Source: Melaminivora jejuensis (GTDB lineage: Bacteria > Pseudomonadota > Gammaproteobacteria > Burkholderiales > Burkholderiaceae_C). From it: 64,000 nt of DNA. The DNA is taken from contig NZ_JACWIJ010000002.1 in the NCBI RefSeq assembly GCF_017811175.1, positions 3,422,501 to 3,486,500 on the forward strand, written 5' to 3'. The notes beneath the pieces were generated by a model, which made no database searches, had not been told where the DNA came from, and worked only from the letters and a program-made list of their open reading frames with translations. Both the position numbers and the translations under genes were made by a program. Within the stretch, counting starts at the first letter, position 1. Each line of letters opens with the position of its first letter. Shown in pieces: positions 21,061 through 30,791 of this stretch.

Positions 21061-21795
21061 ATGCCGACCACCATGCCTGCTCCCAAATCCCTGCTCGACG
21101 CTTTTCTTCCTGCCAGCCAATCGTCGCACCCGCACCGGCGGGTCAACCGAGGTTCCCCCATGAACTCTGCCGTGATGGTGCCGATCCGCTCCCTGGGCGC
21201 GCAGCACCGCGCCCGCATCGCCGAGCACCTGATGCGCCTGTCCGAGCGCGACCGCTACCTGCGCTTCGGCTACCCGGCCACCGACGAGCAGGTGCTGCGC
21301 TACGTGGAGCTGCTGGACTTCGAGCGCGACGAGGTGCTGGGCATCTTCAACCGCAAGCTGGAGCTGATCGCCGTGGCGCACGTGGCCTTCAGCGCCGAGC
21401 AGGACTGCAGCAACTGCGCCGAGTTCGGCGTCTCGGTCGTCGGCGCCACGCGCGGGCGCGGCTATGGCGCGCGGCTGTTCGACCGCGCCATCCTGCTGGC
21501 GCGCCATCGCGGTGTGAACATGATGTTCATCCACGCGCTGACGGAAAACACCGCCATGCTCAAGATCGCGCGCAATGCCGGCGCCACCGTGCGCTGCGAC
21601 GGCCCCGAGTCCGAGGCCTGGCTGGAGCTGCCGCCGGCGGATCTGGACGCGCGCATGTCGCACCTGATGGCGCGCCACCTCGGCGAGGTGGACTACCAGC
21701 TCAAGAAGCAGGCGCACCAGTTCTGGCGCTTGCTGGGCCATGTCCAGGAAGTCCGCCAGGGCGTGCGCGAAGGCCGCCACCAGGCAGCGGAATAA
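21061..21795 (+). CDS. GNAT-family N-acetyltransferase
   Basis: A 244-residue single-domain acetyltransferase. Motif A is 'GVSVVGATRGRGYGARLFDRA' (cofactor loop R-G-R-G-Y-G), and motif B follows as 'MMFIHALTENTAMLKIARNAGA'. The N-terminal 30 residues are Pro/His-rich and may not be translated: ATG 21160 (MNSAVMVPIRSLG) is an alternative start that removes them. The C-terminal tail is helical. No substrate can be named, and neighbours give no clue. Confidence 0.8.
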   Translation: MPTTMPAPKSLLDAFLPASQSSHPHRRVNRGSPMNSAVMVPIRSLGAQHRARIAEHLMRLSERDRYLRFGYPATDEQVLRYVELLDFERDEVLGIFNRKLELIAVAHVAFSAEQDCSNCAEFGVSVVGATRGRGYGARLFDRAILLARHRGVNMMFIHALTENTAMLKIARNAGATVRCDGPESEAWLELPPADLDARMSHLMARHLGEVDYQLKKQAHQFWRLLGHVQEVRQGVREGRHQAAE

Positions 21796-22005
21796 GGCCC
21801 GGCCTCAAGGCCTGTTCTTTCGCCTTCCTCCAGCCAGCACCGGCGCCTGGCGGCGGCGCCGTCGGTGTTGAAAATTGTCGACCTTTGGCCAGCAACCTGG
21901 CGCAAGATTGCATACAGCTTCGGCCCCGACAATTTCTGTCCGGACTGAAGCACGTCGGCAATCGGCTGCCGCTCTGGTTCTTTCATCCAAAAAACAGGGG
22001 TCATC

Positions 22006-23784
22006 ATGCGGTTCGATCATTTGTCTGTGCGGCTCAAGCTGTGGGCGCTGGTGCTGGGACTCATCGTGGTGCTGTCAGCCCTGATGGGGGTGCTGATCAA
22101 CCGCATCATGGCGCTGGACGTAGTCGCCGCGCGCAACGTGGCCTTCAGCGAAAAGCGCATCAACCTGGCCGTGCGCTGGCGCGGCCTGATCGCCATGGAC
22201 ACCGAGCGCGTCATCGTGCAGATGGGCACCAGCGACGCGCAACTGGCCGAGCGCATGGCGCAGGGCACCAACACCCAGGCCATCACCGAGCTGCAAAAGC
22301 AGGTCAACGACATGGTGCGCACCCCTGCCGCCCGGGCGCAGATGCAGCGCATCGCCGAAGTGCGCGAGCAGGCACTGCAGCTCATCCGCGAGGCCGACGC
22401 CCTGCGCAAGCAGGGTGATCTGCAGGCCGCCTCGGATTTCGTGACGCAGCGCCTGATGCCCATCGTCAACGGCTACGTGGCGGAACTCGACAAATTCGTC
22501 GCCCTGCAGGAAGCGCGGCGCGACGAGATCAGGGCCGAGGCCGAGGAGCAGCGCCGCCAGGCGGTGCTGATCGGCGTGGCGGTGGTGCTGCTGGTGATTG
22601 CCGTGGCGCTGGCGCTGGCCGCCTTGCTGGTGCGCTCCATCACCCAGCCGCTGGAGCGCGCCGTCGGCCTGGCCGATGCCATTGCCGAGGGCGACCTGAC
22701 GCAGACCGTCCACGACGAGCGCGGCGACGAGCTGGGGCACCTGCTGCGCGCCCTGTCGGCCATGGCGGCGCGGCTGCGCCAGGTGGTCGGCGAGGTGCGC
22801 GCCGGCGTGGCCTCGGTGTCCTCGGCGGCGCACGAGATCGCCAGCGGCAACCACGACCTGTCGGCGCGCACCGAGCAGACGGCGGCCAACCTGGAGGAAA
22901 CCGCCGCCAGCATGGAGCAGCTCACGGCCACCGTGACGCAAAGCGCCGACACCGCGCGCCAGGCCAACCAGCTGATGGGCCAGGCTGGGCAGGCCGCGCA
23001 GCACGGCGGCGAGGTGGTCGGGCAGGTGGTCAGCAGCATGGAGCACATCACCGCCTCCAGCCGCAAGATCGGCGACATCATCCAGGTCATCGACGGCATC
23101 GCCTTCCAGACCAACATCCTGGCGCTCAATGCCGCCGTCGAGGCGGCACGCGCCGGCGAGCAGGGGCGCGGCTTTGCCGTGGTCGCCGGCGAGGTGCGCA
23201 GTCTGGCGCAGCGCTCGGCGCAGGCAGCCAAGGAGATCAAGGACTTGATCACCACCAGCGTGCAAAGCGTCGAGGCCGGTTCGCAGCAGGTGGCGCTGGC
23301 CGGGCGCAGCATGGATGACATCACCGCCAGCGTGCGCCGCGTGAGCGATCTGATCGGCGAGATCACGGCCAGCAGCAGCGAGCAGCGCGATGGCATCGGC
23401 CAGGTCAACCAGGCAGTGGCCAACCTGGATCAGATGACGCAGCAAAACGCCGCCCTGGTCGAGCAGGCCAGCGCGGCGGCGGCGTCCATGAGCGAGCAGG
23501 CGCAGCGCCTGGCGCAGGTGGTGGCGGTGTTCAACGTGGGCACGGCAGCGCCTGCTGCGGCCCCGGTCTCCGCTGCGGCTGGCCCGGCAGTGCAGCCGGC
23601 GCGCACCGCGCCAGCGCTGGCGCCGCGCCCCCCTGCAGCGGCTGCGCAGCGCCCGGCGGCCACGCCCGTCAGGCCGGCGGTCAGATCAGCGGCCAGGCCG
23701 CCGGCCTCGCCGGCCGCGCCACCGACCGCACAGTTGCCGCGTGCTGCCGCCGCCAGCGCCGAGGACGACTGGGAGTCGTTCTGA
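22006..23784 (+). CDS. Methyl-accepting chemotaxis protein
   Basis: A 592-residue transmembrane chemoreceptor. TM1 is at about 10-32, a four-helix-bundle-type periplasmic domain follows to about 185, TM2 is 186-212, HAMP 213-266, and a long cytoplasmic signalling hairpin has its conserved tip near 364-400 ('[20 protein letters not shown]' then [21 protein letters not shown]). A Pro/Ala-rich linker ends in the C-terminal pentapeptide DWESF. This fits the x-W-x-x-F docking tether for the methyltransferase CheR and methylesterase CheB seen in Tar/Tsr, so it is probably a high-abundance receptor. The ligand is unknown. Confidence 0.93.
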   Translation: MRFDHLSVRLKLWALVLGLIVVLSALMGVLINRIMALDVVAARNVAFSEKRINLAVRWRGLIAMDTERVIVQMGTSDAQLAERMAQGTNTQAITELQKQVNDMVRTPAARAQMQRIAEVREQALQLIREADALRKQGDLQAASDFVTQRLMPIVNGYVAELDKFVALQEARRDEIRAEAEEQRRQAVLIGVAVVLLVIAVALALAALLVRSITQPLERAVGLADAIAEGDLTQTVHDERGDELGHLLRALSAMAARLRQVVGEVRAGVASVSSAAHEIASGNHDLSARTEQTAANLEETAASMEQLTATVTQSADTARQANQLMGQAGQAAQHGGEVVGQVVSSMEHITASSRKIGDIIQVIDGIAFQTNILALNAAVEAARAGEQGRGFAVVAGEVRSLAQRSAQAAKEIKDLITTSVQSVEAGSQQVALAGRSMDDITASVRRVSDLIGEITASSSEQRDGIGQVNQAVANLDQMTQQNAALVEQASAAAASMSEQAQRLAQVVAVFNVGTAAPAAAPVSAAAGPAVQPARTAPALAPRPPAAAAQRPAATPVRPAVRSAARPPASPAAPPTAQLPRAAAASAEDDWESF

Positions 23785-23946
23785 GAGCGTATTCACGATC
23801 CCCGCGCGGGTGCGCGGGCGCGGCCTCGGGCGGTCTGCGGCGTTGCAAATCCTCGCGATAGCACGGGCTATCGCTGCGGTTTGCGCCTGGCAGCCCATCC
23901 CGATCCGCACCCGCGCCCCTGCGCGCGGAGATCGTAAACACGCTCT
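23784..23946. repeat. 163-bp imperfect inverted-repeat element
   Basis: The ends agagcgtattcacgatc and gatcgtaaacacgctct are inverted copies of each other with two mismatches. The arms continue as G/C-rich matches (ccgcgcgggtgcgcggg against cgcgcccctgcgcgcgg) and meet at 'gcgatagc/gctatcgc' near 23855. The whole can fold into one long hairpin. It starts at the chemoreceptor stop codon and could act as terminator or be a MITE-like element. No convincing gene lies inside. Confidence 0.65.
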
Positions 23947-24001
23947 GACAGCGCCCAGCCTCCCGAGTCCGTGAGCGTGCGCTGAACTCCCGGGCAGCCC
24001 G

Positions 24002-26110
24002 TCAGCCGCCCTGTCCCTGCTGGGGCTGGGCCTGGCTGTCCTGCTCCTGCTGCAGGCGCCGGCCCTGGGCCTGGCGCTCCAGCTCTGGCGTGAATTCGCA
24101 GAACTGGTTGCGCCCCTGCTCCTTGGCGGCGTACATGGCCAGGTCGGCGCGCCGCAGCAGCGTCTCGCCATCGTGGCCGTCGCGCGGGCCATAGGCCAGG
24201 CCCATGCTGACCGAAACCTCCGCCGTGGCGCTGCCCAGCGCATAGGGCTGGGCAATGGCGTGCAGCACCTTGCGGCACACCGGGTGGGCGTCCTCCAGGC
24301 GCTTGAGGCCCTGCAGCAGCAGCGTGAATTCGTCGCCGCCCAACCGTGCCACCAGGTCGGTGCTGCGCACGCAGCCCTGCAGGCGCTGGGCCACCTGGCG
24401 CAGCAGCTCGTCGCCCGCGTCGTGCCCCAGGCTGTCGTTGACTTCCTTGAAGAAATCCAGATCCAGAAAGGCCAGGGCGAAGGGCAGGCCACTGTGGCGC
24501 GACTGCTCCACGCACCGGCGCAGGTTGTCCTGGAACATCTGCCGGTTGGGCAGTTGCGTCAGGTGGTCGTAGTGCGCCTGGTGCCAGATGGTGGCCTCCT
24601 TGCGGCGCAGTTGCGTCACGTCGGAAAACAGCCCGATGCGGCTGTTGACGCTGCCGTCCGGGTTGTACGAGGTGCTGATGGTGAGCTGCTCGATGAACTC
24701 CTCGCCATTCTTGCGCCGGTTCACGATGTCGCCGCTCCAGCTGCCGGTCTTTTGCAGGCTGTCCCACATGGCCTGGTAGAAGGCGCGATCCTGGCGCCCG
24801 GAGCTGAGCCGGTTCAGGCGCTGGCCGACGATTTCATGCGCCTGGTAGCCGGTCATGGTGGTGAAGGCCGGGTTGATGTCCAGCACCACGCCATCGGCAT
24901 CGGTCACCACCATGCCCTCGCAGGTGTGCTGATAGACCAGCGCCGCGCGGCGTGCCGAGGCCTCGGCGCGCCGGCGCTCGCTGATGTCCAGCATCAAGCC
25001 GATGATGGCCGGCTGGCCCTGGAACTGCATGGTCGTGCCGAAGACCTCGATGTCGAAGGTGTGGCCATCGGCATGTTGGGCGCTGCGCTCGTAGCGTGCG
25101 CTGTGGGCGCGGCCTTCCAGGCGCTCGCGCACGCTGGCCTGCACCGCCTCGTAGTCGGCGGGCGGGAACAGGCGCGCCAGCGGCAGGTGCTCCATCGCCT
25201 GCAGCGGATGGCCGAACATGCGCGCCAGCTGCTCGTTGGCATAGACGATGCGCAATTGCGCGTCCAGCATGTAGATGCCGGCGACCTCGTTGTCCGCCAG
25301 GCCGTTGAACATGGCCTGGATCTGCGCCAGCGACGTGCGCTCGCGGGCGACATCGCACAGCAGCTGCTCGATCTGCGCAGCCGACTGCTGCATGGAGCCG
25401 GCCAGCTCGGCCAGCTCGTCGCTGCTGTCGAGCTGCACGCGCATGTTGTAGTTGCCCCGGCCCATCTCGCGGCATTGCAGCGTGAGCTGGTACACCGGGC
25501 GCAGCACGCGGCGCGCGATCAGCGCATAGCCGGCCAGCAGCACCAGCACGTCGATGCCGAACAGCACCATGCTGCTCCACAGCGCGCGCTGCTGCACCTG
25601 GTTGGCGTGGGCGACCAGCTGCTGCATCAGGCTTTCGGCGCGTTCGAGCAATTGGCCGCTGGCGGCCAGCACCCGGGCGACCTGCGCCCGGTCGGGCGGC
25701 GTAGCCGCCAGGAGCGCATCGACGGTCTGGCGGTACTCCAGCCAGCCGGCCTGCAGGGGCGGCAGCAGCGGCTGCAGGGGCGCATCCAGGGGGCGCACCT
25801 GCAGCTCGAACGCCCGCCCGCCCCGGCGCAGCGCCTCATAGGCCGTGTCGAACGCGCGGTAGCTGTCCTCGAACTGCCCGGCTGCCGGCTGCGCGAAGCC
25901 GTGCGTCGCCAGCGCCTCGACGGCAATGCGCTGGCTGAGCATCCGCATCTTGCCGGCGACGTTGAGGGTGGCCGCCAGATCGCTGCTCTTGCCCAGCAGG
26001 AACTGCAGCGTGAGCACGTTGCCCACGGCCAGCAGCAGCACCAGCAACACGGCGATCCGGGTCTTGGTCTTCAGGGTGCGGGGCCGGGGCAGGCGCTGGA
26101 GTAACGTCAT
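24002..26110 (-). CDS. Diguanylate cyclase with PilJ-type sensor, HAMP and two PAS domains
   Basis: 702 residues. The N-terminal TM is at about 15-37. The periplasmic helical domain carries 'AGKMRMLSQRIAVEA', the nitrate/PilJ-type sensing motif. TM2 is about 185-207, HAMP about 208-260, PAS1 about 265-385 and PAS2 about 395-515. The GGDEF domain spans about 535-690 with an intact 'GGDEF' near 590. An inhibitory I-site 'RSTD' sits five residues before it, so product feedback by c-di-GMP is expected. There is no EAL domain. The start is ATG 26110, divergent from corC. It ends after a Gln-rich tail. Confidence 0.92.
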   Translation of the reverse strand: MTLLQRLPRPRTLKTKTRIAVLLVLLLAVGNVLTLQFLLGKSSDLAATLNVAGKMRMLSQRIAVEALATHGFAQPAAGQFEDSYRAFDTAYEALRRGGRAFELQVRPLDAPLQPLLPPLQAGWLEYRQTVDALLAATPPDRAQVARVLAASGQLLERAESLMQQLVAHANQVQQRALWSSMVLFGIDVLVLLAGYALIARRVLRPVYQLTLQCREMGRGNYNMRVQLDSSDELAELAGSMQQSAAQIEQLLCDVARERTSLAQIQAMFNGLADNEVAGIYMLDAQLRIVYANEQLARMFGHPLQAMEHLPLARLFPPADYEAVQASVRERLEGRAHSARYERSAQHADGHTFDIEVFGTTMQFQGQPAIIGLMLDISERRRAEASARRAALVYQHTCEGMVVTDADGVVLDINPAFTTMTGYQAHEIVGQRLNRLSSGRQDRAFYQAMWDSLQKTGSWSGDIVNRRKNGEEFIEQLTISTSYNPDGSVNSRIGLFSDVTQLRRKEATIWHQAHYDHLTQLPNRQMFQDNLRRCVEQSRHSGLPFALAFLDLDFFKEVNDSLGHDAGDELLRQVAQRLQGCVRSTDLVARLGGDEFTLLLQGLKRLEDAHPVCRKVLHAIAQPYALGSATAEVSVSMGLAYGPRDGHDGETLLRRADLAMYAAKEQGRNQFCEFTPELERQAQGRRLQQEQDSQAQPQQGQGG

Positions 26111-26277
26111 GGGCCGACATTTTGTTGTATGAGGGTCGGCGTGGACACAAACCACAGCGCCGCCGCGAGGATTGGCCGCCCGCGCCGGGCGGATGCTGCG
26201 GCCCGGCCGTCCAGGCGATCCGCTATCCTCGCAGCCTGTTCCAACCCCTTTCCCTGCACGCCCTGCACCTGGCCACC

Positions 26278-27162
26278 GTGTCCGACCCGCATCCAGCGCG
26301 CCCCGCCGACGGCAACGGGGACAAGCGCTCCTTCCTGCAGCGCCTGATCGAATTCATCCACCCCGGCCCGGACTCCACCGACGAGCTGATCGCCACCCTG
26401 GCCGAGGCCGAGGACAACGAGGTCATCAACGCCGATGCGCGCGTCATGCTTGAGCGCGTGCTGCGCATGAACGAGATGACCGCCGCCGACGTGCTGGTGG
26501 CCCCGGCGCGCATCGACATGCTGGACATCGACGCGCCGGCTGACGAGCTGATGCACCAGGTCATCCAGACGGCGCACTCGCGCTTTCCGGTCTATCAGGG
26601 CGGGCGCGACAACATCATCGGCATCCTGCTGGCCAAGGACTTGCTCAAGCGCTGGCGCTCGCCCGAGCTGAGCCTGCGCGCCCTGGTGCGCCCGGCGCTG
26701 TTCGTGCCCGAGAGCAAGGGCCTGCATGAGCTGGTGCGCGAGTTCCGCTCCACGCGCAACCACCTGGCCATCGTGATCGACGAGTTCGGCCGCACGGCGG
26801 GGCTGGTGACCTTCGAGGACGTGATCGAGCAGATCGTCGGCGAGATCGAGGACGAGTTCGACATTGCAGCGGACGAGGGCGACATCTTCGCCCTGGCCGA
26901 TGGCACCTGGCGCGTCAGCGGCCACACACCCCTGGTGCGCGTGGCCGAGGCCTTCGACACGCATCTGGCCGCCAGCGACCCCGAGGAAGAGTTCGACACC
27001 ATCGGCGGCCTGATCGCCCACGAGCTGGGCCGCGTGCCGCACAAGGGCGAGAGTGTCGTGCTGGGCGGCCTGCGCTTTGTCGTGCTGCACACCAAGGGCG
27101 GGGCTGTGCGCTGGTTCAAGGTGGCGCCGGCCACGGGCAGCGCCGAAGACAACGGCGGCTGA
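26278..27162 (+). CDS. corC: CorC/HlyC-family CBS-domain protein
   Basis: 294 residues from GTG 26278. Two CBS domains (about residues 65-190) include 'MLDIDAPADELMHQVIQTAHSRFPVY' (quoted as its ends) and 'HLAIVIDEFGRTAGLVTFEDVIEQIVGEIEDE', which is characteristic of CorC/YbeX. A C-terminal CorC_HlyC domain (about 210-285) follows. It overlaps lnt by one base. The corC-lnt pair is standard in proteobacteria. Roles proposed for the family are magnesium/cobalt efflux and envelope maintenance. The start is assigned because earlier in-frame codons give no family similarity. Confidence 0.9.
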   Translation: MSDPHPARPADGNGDKRSFLQRLIEFIHPGPDSTDELIATLAEAEDNEVINADARVMLERVLRMNEMTAADVLVAPARIDMLDIDAPADELMHQVIQTAHSRFPVYQGGRDNIIGILLAKDLLKRWRSPELSLRALVRPALFVPESKGLHELVREFRSTRNHLAIVIDEFGRTAGLVTFEDVIEQIVGEIEDEFDIAADEGDIFALADGTWRVSGHTPLVRVAEAFDTHLAASDPEEEFDTIGGLIAHELGRVPHKGESVVLGGLRFVVLHTKGGAVRWFKVAPATGSAEDNGG

Positions 27163-28769
27163 TGGGCGCCGCCTGGATGCGCGGGCCGCTGCCCTGGCTG
27201 CTGGCCGCCGGCGCGGGCCTGGCGCAGGCCGCCTCGCTGGCGCTGCCGGGCAGCGGCCAGCCGGCGTGGTGGCTGCAGATCGCCTCGCTGGCGCTGCTGG
27301 CGCGCGTGCTGCTGGCGCTGCCGCGCACGCACAGCAGCGCCTGGCGCGCGGCGGGCCTGGGCTGGCTGTTTGCCACCGCCTGGCTGGCCGGCACCTTCTG
27401 GTGGCTGTTCATCTCCATGCACACCTACGGCGGCCTGGCGGCGCCGCTGGCTGCGCTGGCAGTGCTGGCGCTGGCGGCCTTCCTGGGCAGTTATTACGCG
27501 CTGGTTTGTGGGTGTTTTTTCAGGTGTTTTTCGGCTCCAGGCCTTGCTGGACGTGCGCTGACAGCTATTGTTTTTGCTGCTCTGTGGCTGCTCGCCGAGC
27601 TGGCGCGCGGTCAGTGGTGGACGGGCTTTCCGTGGGGCGCGGGCGGCTATGCCCACGCCGACGGCCCGCTGGCCGTGCTGGCGCGCAGCGTGGGCGTGTA
27701 TGGCATGGGCTTTGCCGCAGCGCTGCTGGCGCTGGCGCTGGCGCAGTGGCGCGTGTCGGACTTGCGCAGTCGGCGCTGGTGGGCCGGCGCGCTGCTGGCG
27801 CTGCTGGCCTGGGGCGCGCTGGCGTGGCAGCGCGAGGCGGCGCTGGGCGACGCGCAGCGCGACGCCGGCGCGCCGGTCAGCGTGGCGCTGCTGCAGGGCA
27901 ACATCGCGCAGGACGAGAAGTTCCAGGCCGGCAGCGGCGTGCCGCTGGCGCTGGCGTGGTATGGCGAGCAGCTGCGCGGCGCCCAGGCGCAACTGGTCGT
28001 GGCGCCCGAGACAGCAGTGCCCCTGCTGCCCCAGCAGCTCATGCCCGGCTATCTGGAGCGGGTGACGCAGCGCTACCGGCAGGGGCAGGGGTCGGCATCA
28101 GCGTCCATGCCGGATGGACAGGCGCTGCTGCTGGGCATCCCGCTGGGCGATCTGGATGCGGGCTACACCAACTCGGTGCTCGGCTTTGCACCCGGGCAGC
28201 AGGGCCAGCCCTACCGCTACGACAAGCATCATCTGGTGCCCTTCGGCGAATTCATCCCGCCGCTGTTCCGGTGGTTCACGCAGATGCTGAACATCCCGCT
28301 GGGCGACTTCGCGCGCGGCAGCGTCGGCCAGCCGTCCCTGCCCTGGAGTGGCCAGCGGCTGGCGCCCAACATCTGCTATGAGGACTTGTTCGGCGAGGAG
28401 CTGGCGGCGCGCTTCGTCGATCCTGCGGCCAGTCCGACCATCCTGGTCAACGTCAGCAACATTGGCTGGTTCGGCGACAGCGTGGCCATCGACCAGCACC
28501 TGGCCATCAGCCGCCTGCGTGCGCTGGAGCTGGAGCGCCCCATGCTGCGCGCCACCAACACCGGCGCGACCGCCGTCATCGACCACCGGGGCCGCGTGCT
28601 GGCGCAATTGCCGGCGCACACGCGCGGCGTGCTGCAGGCGCAGGTGCAGGGCCGCACGGGCGCCGCCACGCCCTACGCCTGGTGGGCCGGGCGCTTCGGG
28701 CTGGCGCCGCTGTGGCTGGGCGCGGCGGCGCTGGTGCTGCTGGCCTGGCTGTGCCGCCCCCGGGGCTGA
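27162..28769 (+). CDS. lnt: Apolipoprotein N-acyltransferase
   Basis: A 535-residue inner-membrane enzyme adding the third acyl chain to lipoproteins. Several TM helices fill residues 1-215, a nitrilase-like periplasmic domain spans about 235-500, and there is a C-terminal TM. The catalytic triad is intact: Glu in 'VVAPETAVPLL' (about 282), Lys in 'YRYDKHHLVPFGEF' (about 353) and Cys in 'APNICYEDLFGEE' (about 404). Residues about 122-138 are encoded by a copy of the dispersed family A repeat, so part of a TM region is repeat-derived yet in frame. The gene is coupled to corC. Confidence 0.95.
   Translation: MGAAWMRGPLPWLLAAGAGLAQAASLALPGSGQPAWWLQIASLALLARVLLALPRTHSSAWRAAGLGWLFATAWLAGTFWWLFISMHTYGGLAAPLAALAVLALAAFLGSYYALVCGCFFRCFSAPGLAGRALTAIVFAALWLLAELARGQWWTGFPWGAGGYAHADGPLAVLARSVGVYGMGFAAALLALALAQWRVSDLRSRRWWAGALLALLAWGALAWQREAALGDAQRDAGAPVSVALLQGNIAQDEKFQAGSGVPLALAWYGEQLRGAQAQLVVAPETAVPLLPQQLMPGYLERVTQRYRQGQGSASASMPDGQALLLGIPLGDLDAGYTNSVLGFAPGQQGQPYRYDKHHLVPFGEFIPPLFRWFTQMLNIPLGDFARGSVGQPSLPWSGQRLAPNICYEDLFGEELAARFVDPAASPTILVNVSNIGWFGDSVAIDQHLAISRLRALELERPMLRATNTGATAVIDHRGRVLAQLPAHTRGVLQAQVQGRTGAATPYAWWAGRFGLAPLWLGAAALVLLAWLCRPRG
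27527..27577 (-). repeat. Dispersed palindromic repeat, family A, copy 3 (inside lnt)
   Basis: The core 27533-27570 on the complementary strand reads caatagctgtcagcgcacgt then ccagcaaggcctggagcc, matching the intergenic copies. It is in frame within the N-terminal membrane part of lnt and is translated as roughly APGLAGRALTAIV. Confidence 0.65.
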
Positions 28770-28953
28770 GGCCGCCCCTGCCGGGCCGCGCTGCGGCGTG
28801 CCGTCCTGCAGGGATGTGCGCCACAGGCTTGACCTTGAACCATGCTCAGGCCGCTTCGACCTTGGATAATGCGGATTTTTCGGGCATTGCTGCCCTTCAC
28901 GACGCCAGCCGCCCGGCGCGGCCTGCAAGAACCCTCCCCACTGTCACCAACCA

Positions 28954-29487
28954 ATGGCTGAATCTTTCTCTTACGAACAACTGATCGCCTCGGGCGAGGG
29001 CCGGTTGTTCTCCCCGGACAGCGGGCGCCTGCCCCTGCCTCCCATGCTGATGTTCGACCGCATCACGCACATCGACAGCGACGGCGGCGCACACGGCCTG
29101 GGCCGGATCGTGGCCGAGCTGGACGTCAAGCCGGGCCTGTGGTTCTTCGAGTGCCACTTCCAGGGCGACCCGGTCATGCCCGGCTGCCTGGGGCTGGATG
29201 CCATGTGGCAGCTGATCGGTTTTTATCTGACCTGGCTGCGCCTGCCGGGCCGGGGCCGCGCTCTTGGAGCCGGCGAGGTCAAGTTCACCGGCGAAGTCGG
29301 CCCGGACGTGAAACTCGTGACCTACGAGATCGACATCAAGCGCGTCATCAAGCGCAAACTGAACATGGCCATCGGCGATGCACGATTGCTCGCCGACGGC
29401 AAGGAAATCTACGTGGCCAATGACCTGCGCGTGGGCCTGTTCCTGCGCGAGGAGGCGGCCAGCGACCAGGAGGCGGCAGGCACATGA
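28954..29487 (+). CDS. fabA: 3-hydroxydecanoyl-[ACP] dehydratase/isomerase FabA
   Basis: A 177-residue hot-dog-fold enzyme that dehydrates 3-hydroxyacyl-ACP and isomerises trans-2- to cis-3-decenoyl-ACP, starting unsaturated fatty acid synthesis. The catalytic histidine lies in '[19 protein letters not shown]' (about 67) and the aspartate in the same segment (about 81), as in FabA rather than FabZ. It is coupled to fabB by a four-base overlap. Together they give the anaerobic unsaturated fatty acid route. Confidence 0.96.
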   Translation: MAESFSYEQLIASGEGRLFSPDSGRLPLPPMLMFDRITHIDSDGGAHGLGRIVAELDVKPGLWFFECHFQGDPVMPGCLGLDAMWQLIGFYLTWLRLPGRGRALGAGEVKFTGEVGPDVKLVTYEIDIKRVIKRKLNMAIGDARLLADGKEIYVANDLRVGLFLREEAASDQEAAGT

Positions 29488-30710
29488 GCAGCAAGAAGCG
29501 TGTGGTGATCACCGGCGCGGGCATCGTCTCGTGCATCGGCAACGATCTGGCAAGCGTCGAGCAGTCCTTGCGGGATGGCCACTCGGGCATCCGCGCCGTG
29601 CCCAAGTTCACCGAGCTGGGGATGCGCAGCCAGGTCGGCGGCACGCCCGAGATCGACCTGGAGGCGCGCATCGACAGAAAGCAGCTGCGCTTCATGGGCG
29701 ACGCCGCCGCCTATGCGCAGATCGCGCTGGAAGATGCCATCGCCCAGTCCGGCCTGACGCCAGACCAGGTGAGCCACCCGCGCACCGGCCTGCTCATGGG
29801 CTCGGGCGGCGGCTCGCCGGCCAACCAGATCGAGGCCGCCGACACGCTGCGCGACAAGGGCATCCGCCGCGTCGGGCCGTACCAGGTCACGCGCTGCATG
29901 AGCTCCACCGTCTCGGCGTGCCTGGCGACCAACTTCAAAGTCCGCGGCATCAACTACTCCATCACCTCGGCCTGCTCCACCTCGGCGCACTGCATCGGCG
30001 CGGCGGCGCAGCAGATTGCCTGGGGGATGCAGGACGTGATGTTTGCCGGCGGCGGCGAGGAAATGTCCTGGGGCATGGCGCTGCTGTTCGACGGCATGGG
30101 CGCCATGTCCAGCAAATACAACGGCACGCCCGAGCGCGCCTCGCGCGCCTATGACGCCAACCGCGACGGCTTCGTGATCGCCGGCGGCGGCGGCGCGGTG
30201 GTGCTGGAGAGCCTGGAGCACGCTATAGGAAGAGGTGCGACCATCCTGGCCGAAGTGGTGGGCTTTGGCGCCACCAGCGACGGCGAGGACATGGTGGCCC
30301 CCTCGGGCGACGGCGCTGTGGCCTGTATGCGCCAGGCGCTGGAGGGGCTGGATGGGCCGATCGACTACATCAACACGCATGGCACCTCGACGCCCGTGGG
30401 CGACATGCAGGAAGTGCGGGCCATGCGGCAGGTGTTTGGCGATGCGGTGCCGCCGTTTTCCTCGACCAAGTCGCTGACCGGGCATTCGCTGGGCGCCACG
30501 GGCGTGCAGGAGGCGATTTATTGCCTGATCATGCTGCAAAAGGGCTTCATCGCCGGGTCGATCAATGTGGAAGCGCCGGATCCGGAACTGGGCGACATGC
30601 CGCTGGTGACCCAGACGAGCGACGCGCAGTTGACGCAGGTGCTGTCCAACAGCTTTGGCTTTGGCGGGACGAATGCGTCGCTGGTGCTCAGACGGTGGGA
30701 TGGAGCCTGA
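29484..30710 (+). CDS. fabB: 3-oxoacyl-[ACP] synthase I FabB
   Basis: A 408-residue beta-ketoacyl-ACP synthase elongating acyl-ACPs, required for unsaturated chains. The Cys-His-His triad is Cys in '[12 protein letters not shown]' (about 164), His in '[13 protein letters not shown]' (about 298) and His in '[11 protein letters not shown]' (about 333). The start overlaps the fabA stop. A strong hairpin terminator follows, after which the integron begins on the opposite strand. Confidence 0.96.
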   Translation: MSSKKRVVITGAGIVSCIGNDLASVEQSLRDGHSGIRAVPKFTELGMRSQVGGTPEIDLEARIDRKQLRFMGDAAAYAQIALEDAIAQSGLTPDQVSHPRTGLLMGSGGGSPANQIEAADTLRDKGIRRVGPYQVTRCMSSTVSACLATNFKVRGINYSITSACSTSAHCIGAAAQQIAWGMQDVMFAGGGEEMSWGMALLFDGMGAMSSKYNGTPERASRAYDANRDGFVIAGGGGAVVLESLEHAIGRGATILAEVVGFGATSDGEDMVAPSGDGAVACMRQALEGLDGPIDYINTHGTSTPVGDMQEVRAMRQVFGDAVPPFSSTKSLTGHSLGATGVQEAIYCLIMLQKGFIAGSINVEAPDPELGDMPLVTQTSDAQLTQVLSNSFGFGGTNASLVLRRWDGA

Positions 30711-30737
30711 TCGTTAATCGGATATCCGGTTGCCTGC

Positions 30738-30772
30738 AAAAAGCCGCACTCATTCAGAGGCGGCTTTTTTGT
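30738..30772 (+). terminator. Terminator after fabAB
   Basis: aaaaagccgc / gcggcttttt stem with a 12-base loop followed by a T run. It can also serve the oppositely transcribed integrase gene ending at 30792, since A runs flank the stem on the other side. Confidence 0.85.
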
Positions 30773-30791
30773 TTGTGGAATTTTTGTTTCT

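Noticed and set aside
23741..23974. 77-codon frame across the 163-bp hairpin
   Set aside because: It consists largely of the inverted repeat, begins inside the chemoreceptor gene and has no recognisable domain.
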